A stretch of DNA of 64,000 bases, from the NCBI RefSeq assembly GCF_000023265.1, contig NC_013124.1, positions 1,306,001 to 1,370,000 on the forward strand, read 5' to 3'. Below are positions 59,321 through 64,000 of the stretch, piece by piece. A model generated the notes under the pieces. The model ran no database searches, was not told where the DNA came from, and was given only the letters and a program-made list of their open reading frames with translations. Every line of letters starts with the position of its first letter. The first letter of the stretch is position 1. Made by a program: the position numbers and the translations under genes. The stretch is from Acidimicrobium ferrooxidans DSM 10331 (GTDB lineage: Bacteria > Actinomycetota > Acidimicrobiia > Acidimicrobiales > Acidimicrobiaceae).

Positions 59321-60219
59321 GCGTCGGAGGGGGTCAGGGCCACCTGAGTGGCTCCTCTGGCCATCTGTTGTCTGACACGCCAGAGATCGCTCAGTGGCCC
59401 GCCCTCCTCGCGTGCAGGCCGCCCGGCAATGACACCACGTGGTGGGATGGCACTGCGTCCAGCGCGTCGAGCGCGATCCTCGCGAGCGGGATCGAACGGC
59501 GGCTCCGCTGCGTCTTGACGGCCCCTCGATGATGTGAGAACCTGCGACGTGGCGCGAAGTGCGGACGTGGAGCGTGTCGCCCTCGACGTCCCCCAGCGCA
59601 GCCCGAGCAGTTCAGCTCGGCGTAGTCCCGTCACGAGCGCGAGCACGAACAGGTTTCCGAGCCGTTCGGACTTCGCCTCAGCGAGGAACCTGGCTACCTG
59701 CTCGGGGGACAGCGGGGGCAGCTCGACGCGAGGCGCAGAGCGAATGGGTTCCACCCCTTGCGTCGGATCGTTCGCGAGGAGCCCTCTTGCCATGCCCCAG
59801 CGCGCAGCTTGGCCGAGCACGTCCCTGAAGAGCTTCAGGGTGCGCGGGGAGAGGTTGGGGTTGTGCGCGAGGAGCTTTTCGACGTGGCGGAAGTTCAGCC
59901 CGTCGAGCCTCACGTGGCCGATGATGGGTGAGATCGCGCCCACGGCGTAGGGATACTGCGCAAGCGTTGCCTCGCGAACGTTGCGGGAAGCGAGCCAGGC
60001 ATCGAGCAAGTCGGCAACCGTCTTGATGCCTCGCTCGGGGGCAAGCATGCGATCCCGCTCGGCTCGGAACGCAGCGAGGGTGGCTTCAGCTTCGTAGCAA
60101 GTGTCGCAGAGCTTCGACCGGTACACCTGGCGGCCGTCGAGCGTGGAGCACAACGCCGCTCGGTGCTTCCCATACGCGGGTGTGATGGTCCCGTACCCTC
60201 GCGTCCGTCGCCGTGCCAT
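59320..60219 (-). pseudogene. Truncated, frameshifted tyrosine integrase next to tRNA-Ala
   Basis: From ATG at 60219: MARRRTRGYGTITPAYGKHR, arm-type and core-binding domain (VADLLDAWLASRNVREATL, IGHVRLDGLNFRHVEKLL), then PLSPEQVARFLAEAKSER and TGLRRAELLGLRWG (catalytic Arg in the box I). Near 59600 the frame shifts to continue GDVEGDTLHVRTSRH, and again near 59520 to VKTQRSRRSIPLARIAL. The box II His/Arg/Tyr part is missing, replaced by IS256 DNA. The gene starts 111 nt from tRNA-Ala, a typical integration target. Confidence 0.85.
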
Positions 60220-60329
60220 GTCGTCCGACGTCGCACGCTCGAGACGATAGGTCGCACGATAAGGGCAAAAATAAAGCCCCCGAGCCTCTGCACTCGGTCG
60301 TATATGGCCTCTGAGCTGGGCTTTTGGAG

Positions 60330-60403
60330 TGGAGGTGATGGGACTCGAACCCACGAACCTCTTGACTGCCAGTCAAGCGCTCTACCAGCTGAGCTACACC
60401 CCC
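60330..60403 (-). tRNA. tRNA-Ala (GGC)
   Basis: Cloverleaf on the reverse strand: acceptor GGGGGTG/CACCTCC with one G-U pair and A73, D-arm GCTC/GAGC, anticodon loop CTGGCAG (GGC), T-loop TTCGAGT. No encoded CCA. A decayed integrase lies just beyond its 3' end, so it is the likely attachment site of a former island. Confidence 0.95.
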
Positions 60404-61395
60404 GTGCTGTCGGTAGTGTAGTGGGTGGCGTCATGCCGCTCGTCGATGGCCCGCTGCCGGTGACGGTTGCTGTCGTGGCCAGCAGGGCGACTGCGATGGG
60501 GGAGGCGATGGATCTCTGGGTGGCGAACACGGATCGAAGGTGGTTCGACTTTCTGCGCCAGGCGGGACTCGAGGAGGTGAACTTCTGGTCACCCTCACCG
60601 TCCCCTCCGAGTTCGGCGATCGCGGTCGGAACCCCGTGGATCTTCCGCCTGAAGAAGCCTGATTACGCACTTGCCGGATTCGGATACTTCGCTCGCTTCG
60701 AGCAACTTTCGGCCAGGTTGGCATGGGATCGGTTCGGACAGGGAAACGGTTTCGCCTCGTTCGAGGAGTTCCTCGATCAGGTCGTACGGCTCCGACGCCT
60801 GCTGAGGACTTCGTATCCCGATCGCGACACCAAGATCGGCTGCACGACGCTCGTCGGCGCCTGCTTCCTCGAGGAGGATCGTTGGCTTGCGCCAGTCCCT
60901 GGGTTCGAGCCCAATGTCGTGAGGGGCAAGGGTTACTACGTCAACTCCAGTGAAGGTGATGCGATCTCCGAATGGCTCGCCCAACAGCAGGCGGCTGCAG
61001 CACTGCCGGAGTCGGTTGCCGCACTGCCCGTGGCTGGGTACAGGGAGGCGCTGACTCGCGTGCGGCTGGGTCAGTATGGCTTCCAGGCGCTCGTGCGCTC
61101 GGCTTACGGGGGGCGCTGCGCCATCACCGGAGAATCGACCGCTATCGCGCTGGAGGCCGCCCACATCGTTCCCTTCGCGCTCGAGCAGCGCCACGACGTG
61201 CGGAATGGGTTGTTGCTCCGAGCCGACTTCCACCGACTCTTCGACGCCGGGCTCATCGGGGTGGATCCCAGCGAATGGACGGTTCGCGTTAGCCCTGCGA
61301 TCGCGGACCCGGACGAGAATGGCCAGCTCTACCCGACCTACCAAGGACAACTGGCCTTCCCCCCTCCAGGTTGACACCTGCTATAGGAGGAAGGG

Positions 61396-61725
61396 ATGAG
61401 CCAGACACCGAACCCACCACCGGGCGACGGCCCCGCTGGACGACGACGCGGCCGCTACCCGAGCCAGTTCCGCAAGGACGCGGCAGCGTTGGTTCTCGAC
61501 CAGCGCCGCACCATCGCTGACGTCGCCCGTGAGCTTGGCATCAACGAGCAGACCCTTGGTAACTGGGTCCGTCAGGAACGCATCGACCGAGGTGAGCGAG
61601 AGGGCCTGACGAGCGCCGAGCGCGAGGAGCTGACACGGCTGCGCCGCCAGGTCAAGCAGCTCACCGTGGAACGCGAGCTGCTCAAGCGAGCGATGGCCTT
61701 CTGGGTGAAGGAGGGGGGACAGTGA
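61396..61725 (+). CDS. IS3-family transposase OrfA
   Basis: 109 aa. Helix-turn-helix SQFRKDAAALVLDQRRTIADVARELGINEQTL region, then a leucine-zipper-like helix (LRRQVKQLTVERELLKRAM). ATG with AGGAGG upstream. The stop overlaps the orfB start as GTGA. Confidence 0.92.
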   Translation: MSQTPNPPPGDGPAGRRRGRYPSQFRKDAAALVLDQRRTIADVARELGINEQTLGNWVRQERIDRGEREGLTSAEREELTRLRRQVKQLTVERELLKRAMAFWVKEGGQ

Positions 61726-62600
61726 GCCGCTACCACTGGATCTCCCGCCAGGAGGCCAAGGGCTTCTCTGTAGCGGCAGCAGCACGAGTCATCGGGGTCT
61801 CTCGCCAGGCCTACTACGCCTGGCGACACCGTCGGGACCGAGGCGAGGATCCCGAGCACCTGGTGCTCGCGAGCGAGCTTCGCGCCATCTGGCACGAGAG
61901 CGACGGCACCTACGGCAGCCCCCGCATCACCCACGAGCTGCGACGGCGCGGGTTCTGCGTGAACCACAAGCGGGTGGAACGCCTGATGCGCGAGCTCGAG
62001 ATGGCAGCGGGCCCACGCCGGCGCTTCGTAGTCACGACGAGGCGGGGAGAGGACGCAGCGCTCCCGGACCTCGTCCGTCAGGACTTCGCTCCTGGTGAGC
62101 CGAAGCGCAGGTATGTGAGCGACATCACCTACGTCCGCACCGATGAGGGGTTCTGCTATCTCGCCACGGTGGCAGATCTTGGCTCGAGGCGCATCGTGGG
62201 CTGGTCACTTGGGCGTCACATGCCCGATGACCTGGTGGTCGAGGCGATCCGCGAAGCACTCGGGACTCGGGGCAGCCTGGCTGGGGCGATCTTTCACAGC
62301 GATCGCGGCAGCCAGTACCTCTCCCGGAAGGTACGGAGCCTGCTCGCGACCCTTGGCATTCGCCAGTCGGTGGGGAGGGTCGCGACCTGCTACGACAACG
62401 CCGTGGCCGAGTCCTTCTTCGGGAGCTTGAAGCGCGAGCTGGTGGCTCGCTACCGCTTCGCGAACCTCTCAGGGGCTCGCTCTGCCATCGCTAGCTGGAT
62501 TCACCGTTACAACACGGTCCGCCTGCACTCAAGCCTCGGGTACCTACCGCCCGTCGAGTACGAGCTCTCCTGGGCCTGCCGGGAGGTGGCCGTGGCCTAA
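61722..62600 (+). CDS. IS3-family transposase OrfB
   Basis: 292 aa. HTH_21-type helix-turn-helix region (TYGSPRITHELRRRGF) and an rve catalytic domain with DDE residues: Asp in SDITYVRT, Asp in FHSDRGSQYLS, Glu in NAVAESFFGSLKRE. The frame is -1 relative to orfA, so a fused OrfAB could arise by frameshifting, though no A6G slippery run is present. Confidence 0.93.
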   Translation: MSRYHWISRQEAKGFSVAAAARVIGVSRQAYYAWRHRRDRGEDPEHLVLASELRAIWHESDGTYGSPRITHELRRRGFCVNHKRVERLMRELEMAAGPRRRFVVTTRRGEDAALPDLVRQDFAPGEPKRRYVSDITYVRTDEGFCYLATVADLGSRRIVGWSLGRHMPDDLVVEAIREALGTRGSLAGAIFHSDRGSQYLSRKVRSLLATLGIRQSVGRVATCYDNAVAESFFGSLKRELVARYRFANLSGARSAIASWIHRYNTVRLHSSLGYLPPVEYELSWACREVAVA

Positions 62601-62718
62601 ATTCAGACTGTCAAGCAAATGGGGGGAAGCCCAAACCTCTGAAAGTCGTTCCTCGCGACCGGCAGTACCAGCCTGACCCGGAGCGACTCCGCTGGCACCT
62701 CTCGCACGTCTTCAAGGG

Positions 62719-62793
62719 CTAGCGGCCCTCCCCGAGACTCAGGGCCGAGATAGACGCCTCCTGCGACACTTCGACGCGGACGGTCGACTTCAT
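62719..62793 (-). pseudogene. Possible LepA C-terminal scrap
   Basis: Encodes MKSTVRVEVSQEASISALSL and GEGR before a stop, resembling the LepA end at 44392-44460 ([18 protein letters not shown]). About 65% of the nucleotides match by eye. It lies next to an IS3 right end, and may be a leftover from a rearrangement or chance. Confidence 0.3.
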
Positions 62794-62799
62794 GTGGCC

Positions 62800-62959
62800 T
62801 TCCCCCATTTGCTTAGCAGTCTGAATGTAGGCCGCGGCCACCTCCTCGCATGCCCAGGAGAGCTCGTACTCGACGGGCGGTAGGTACCCGAGGCTCGAGT
62901 GCAGCCGGACCGTGTTGTGACGGTGGATGTAGGCAGCGATGGCTGAGCGAGCCTCAGCG
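62800..62959 (-). mobile_element. Truncated IS3-family copy (right end only)
   Basis: Begins with the right-end repeat TTCCCCCATTTGCTTAGCA and encodes the C-terminus of OrfB (AEARSAIAAYIHRHNTVRLH ... YLPPVEYELSW). The homology ends near 62959 where an hsdR fragment starts. About 160 bp of the element is left. Confidence 0.88.
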
Positions 62960-63263
62960 GATTCAACGACATCTACGGCCTCATCCAGGCCGTGGAGGAC
63001 GGCGCGACGGTGCGGGTCTACTACGAGGCGAGGCTTGCGAAGGTCGAGCTGCCCGACGAAGCACGGGGAGCGCTCGATGCGGAGTTCGACGAGGTCGCCG
63101 AGGCAATGGAGACGGAGTCCAGGGAGCGTCTCAAGACCCGTTGGGCGCGCATCGAGGCCATCGTGGGCGCCGAGAAGCGCATCGCCGCCGTCGCGGCCGA
63201 CATCGTCGAGCACTGGGAGAAGCGCCGCGCCGCCTTGACCGGCAAGGGACTCATCGTGTGGGC
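62959..63263 (+). pseudogene. Internal fragment of type I restriction subunit HsdR
   Basis: Encodes DIYGLIQAVEDGATVRVYYE, ARLAKVELPDEARGALDAEF, ERLKTRWARIEAIVGAEKRI, and AADIVEHWEKRRAALTGKGL. This is the segment that follows the helicase core in HsdR. Both ends are cut by IS3-family copies; no start or hsdS/hsdM is in view. Confidence 0.85.
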
Positions 63264-64000
63264 TTCCCCCCATTTGCTTGACAGTCTGAATTTAGGCCAC
63301 GGCCGCCTCCTCCCGGGCCCAGGTGAGCTCGTACTCGATTGGCGGTCGGTACCCGAGGCTCGAGTGCAGCCGGACGGTGTTGTAGCGATGGATCCAGGCT
63401 GCGATGGCTGAGCGGGCCTCGGCGAGGTTCGCGAAGCGGTAGCGAGCCACCAGCTCGCGCTTCAGGCTCCCGAAGAAAGACTCGGCCACGGCGTTGTCGT
63501 AGCAAGTAGCCACCCTGCCCACCGACTGGCGAACGCCGAGGGTCGCGAGCAGGCTCCGAACCTTCCGGGAGAGGTACTGATTGGCGCGATCGCTGTGGAA
63601 GATGGCCCCAGCGAGGCTGCCCCGAGTCCGCTGGGCTCCCTCAATCGCCTCGATCACCTGTTTTCCTGGCATGCGACGCTGGATCGACCAGCCCACGATG
63701 CGCCTCGAGCCAAGGTCTGCCACCGTGGCGAGGGAGCAGAAGCCCTCGTCGGTTCGGACATAGGTGATGTCGCTCACGTACCGGCGCGCTGGCTCACGAG
63801 GAGCGAAGTCCTGACAGACGAGATCTGGGAGCGGTGTGTCTTCCCCACGCCTCGTGGTACGCACGAAGCGCCGGGGTGGGCACGCTGCCAGCCCCAGCTC
63901 GCGCATCATGCGCTCCACCCGCTTGTGGTTCACGCAGTAACCACGTCGTCGCAGCTCGTGGGTTACTCTGGGGCTGCCGTAGGTGCTGTCGCTCGCCTGC
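63264..64000 (-). mobile_element. IS3-family copy, right part, continuing past the window
   Basis: Right-end repeat TTCCCCCCATTTGCTTGACA at 63264-63283, identical to that of the complete element, followed by orfB in the same orientation. The left part lies beyond 64000. Confidence 0.92.
63292..64000 (-). CDS. IS3-family transposase OrfB, partial at the window edge
   Basis: At least 235 codons, highly similar to the OrfB at 61722. DDE residues are present (SDITYVRT, FHSDRANQYLS, AESFFGSLKRE). The second D region has RAN in place of RGS. No frame break visible; the N-terminus is beyond 64000. Confidence 0.92.
   Translation of the reverse strand, partial: QASDSTYGSPRVTHELRRRGYCVNHKRVERMMRELGLAACPPRRFVRTTRRGEDTPLPDLVCQDFAPREPARRYVSDITYVRTDEGFCSLATVADLGSRRIVGWSIQRRMPGKQVIEAIEGAQRTRGSLAGAIFHSDRANQYLSRKVRSLLATLGVRQSVGRVATCYDNAVAESFFGSLKRELVARYRFANLAEARSAIAAWIHRYNTVRLHSSLGYRPPIEYELTWAREEAAVA

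Larger units (their letters stand above)
61357..62628 (+). mobile_element. Complete IS3-family insertion sequence
   Basis: 1,272 bp with 20-bp inverted repeats, TTCCCCCCTCCAGGTTGACA at the left and TTCCCCCCATTTGCTTGACA read inward at the right (15 of 20 identical), and a 3-bp target duplication GCC (61354-61356, 62629-62631), the IS3-typical size. It carries orfA and orfB, both intact. At least three relatives lie in this window. Confidence 0.92.
60508..62722 (+). pseudogene. HNH restriction-endonuclease-like gene, split by an IS3-family element
   Basis: N-terminal part at 60508-61356: MDLWVANTDRRWFDFLR and FWSPSPS (the EVE/PUA-like domain of COG3440-type endonucleases), GFGYFARFEQLSARLAWDRFG, and an HNH domain (CAITGESTAIALEAAHIVPF ... 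NGLLLRADFHRLFD). The C-terminal remainder at 62630-62722 encodes PLKVVPRDRQYQPDPERLRW then HLSHVFKG and a stop, the expected family ending. Between them sits a complete IS. The two parts rejoin in frame only if one nucleotide is lost at the border. The truncated protein would end in IS sequence at 61374. Confidence 0.88.

Noticed and set aside
58033-60354. A single 773-codon open frame covering integrase and IS256 regions
   Set aside because: It begins inside the tRNA-Ala gene and mixes two unrelated proteins with shifting frames; treated as two pseudogenes instead.

Overview
The window is high-GC DNA with dense, overlapping genes, GTG/ATG starts and a gene set typical of an actinobacterium: a BldD-type regulator, a nitrobindin-like protein beside uppS, dimeric-type GlyRS, and pyruvate phosphate dikinase beside dnaG. 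The mix (Tad-type pilus, acetate uptake and activation, ferric-reductase/FMN/ApbE cluster, divergent housekeeping operons) suggests an uncultured or acidophilic member of the Acidimicrobiia. That placement is inferred from gene content only.

Layout. 1-3.7 kb (minus): start of the division/cell-wall cluster, mraZ-rsmH-ftsL-ftsI, with four TGGGN repeats upstream of mraZ at exact 10-bp steps, the expected MraZ operator. 3.9-10.3 kb: lipoate-ligase-like protein, Lrp RAM protein, D,D-carboxypeptidase, a large secreted cell-surface protein, two tRNAs and a PAP2 phosphatase. 10.4-23 kb (minus): a long, nearly gap-free run phoH-ybeY-tlyC-era-nitrobindin-uppS-(small membrane protein)-recO-glyS-ppdK-dnaG-sigma factor. 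23-33 kb: a compact Tad/Flp pilus locus (SAF-domain CpaB-like, degenerate CpaE-like, TadA, TadB, TadC, a pilin-like peptide, three TadE/TadG-like proteins), cut by an IS1182-type element exactly at the tadC stop codon and carrying an antisense metallo-hydrolase gene. 33-37 kb: phosphatase, acetyl-CoA synthetase, acetate transporter. 37-44.5 kb: bldD-hemW (probable CTG start), hrcA-dnaJ-rsmE, rpsT, lepA. 44.5-57.7 kb: a frameshifted secreted protein, the ferric-reductase/FMN-binding/ApbE operon, photolyase, holA-folP-thioredoxin, aldo/keto reductase, hydrolase, Aat, FMN split-barrel protein and a MacB-type ABC exporter.

57.9-64 kb is a mobile-element graveyard at a tRNA-Ala gene. It holds a frameshifted tyrosine integrase truncated by a decayed IS256-family transposase, an intact IS3-family element sitting inside an HNH restriction-endonuclease gene (both halves remain, with a 3-bp GCC duplication), a scrap of type I restriction subunit HsdR between two further IS3 copies, and a lone IS3 left end. 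This looks like a dying defence island beside a tRNA attachment site.

No CRISPR array or rRNA gene was seen. The most notable signals are the four-repeat MraZ operator, the IS-split restriction gene with its detached C-terminus, the BldD with a complete c-di-GMP-binding signature translationally coupled to a CTG-start hemW, an Era with a degenerate G4 motif, and the chain of tiny overlapping pseudopilin genes in the Tad locus.
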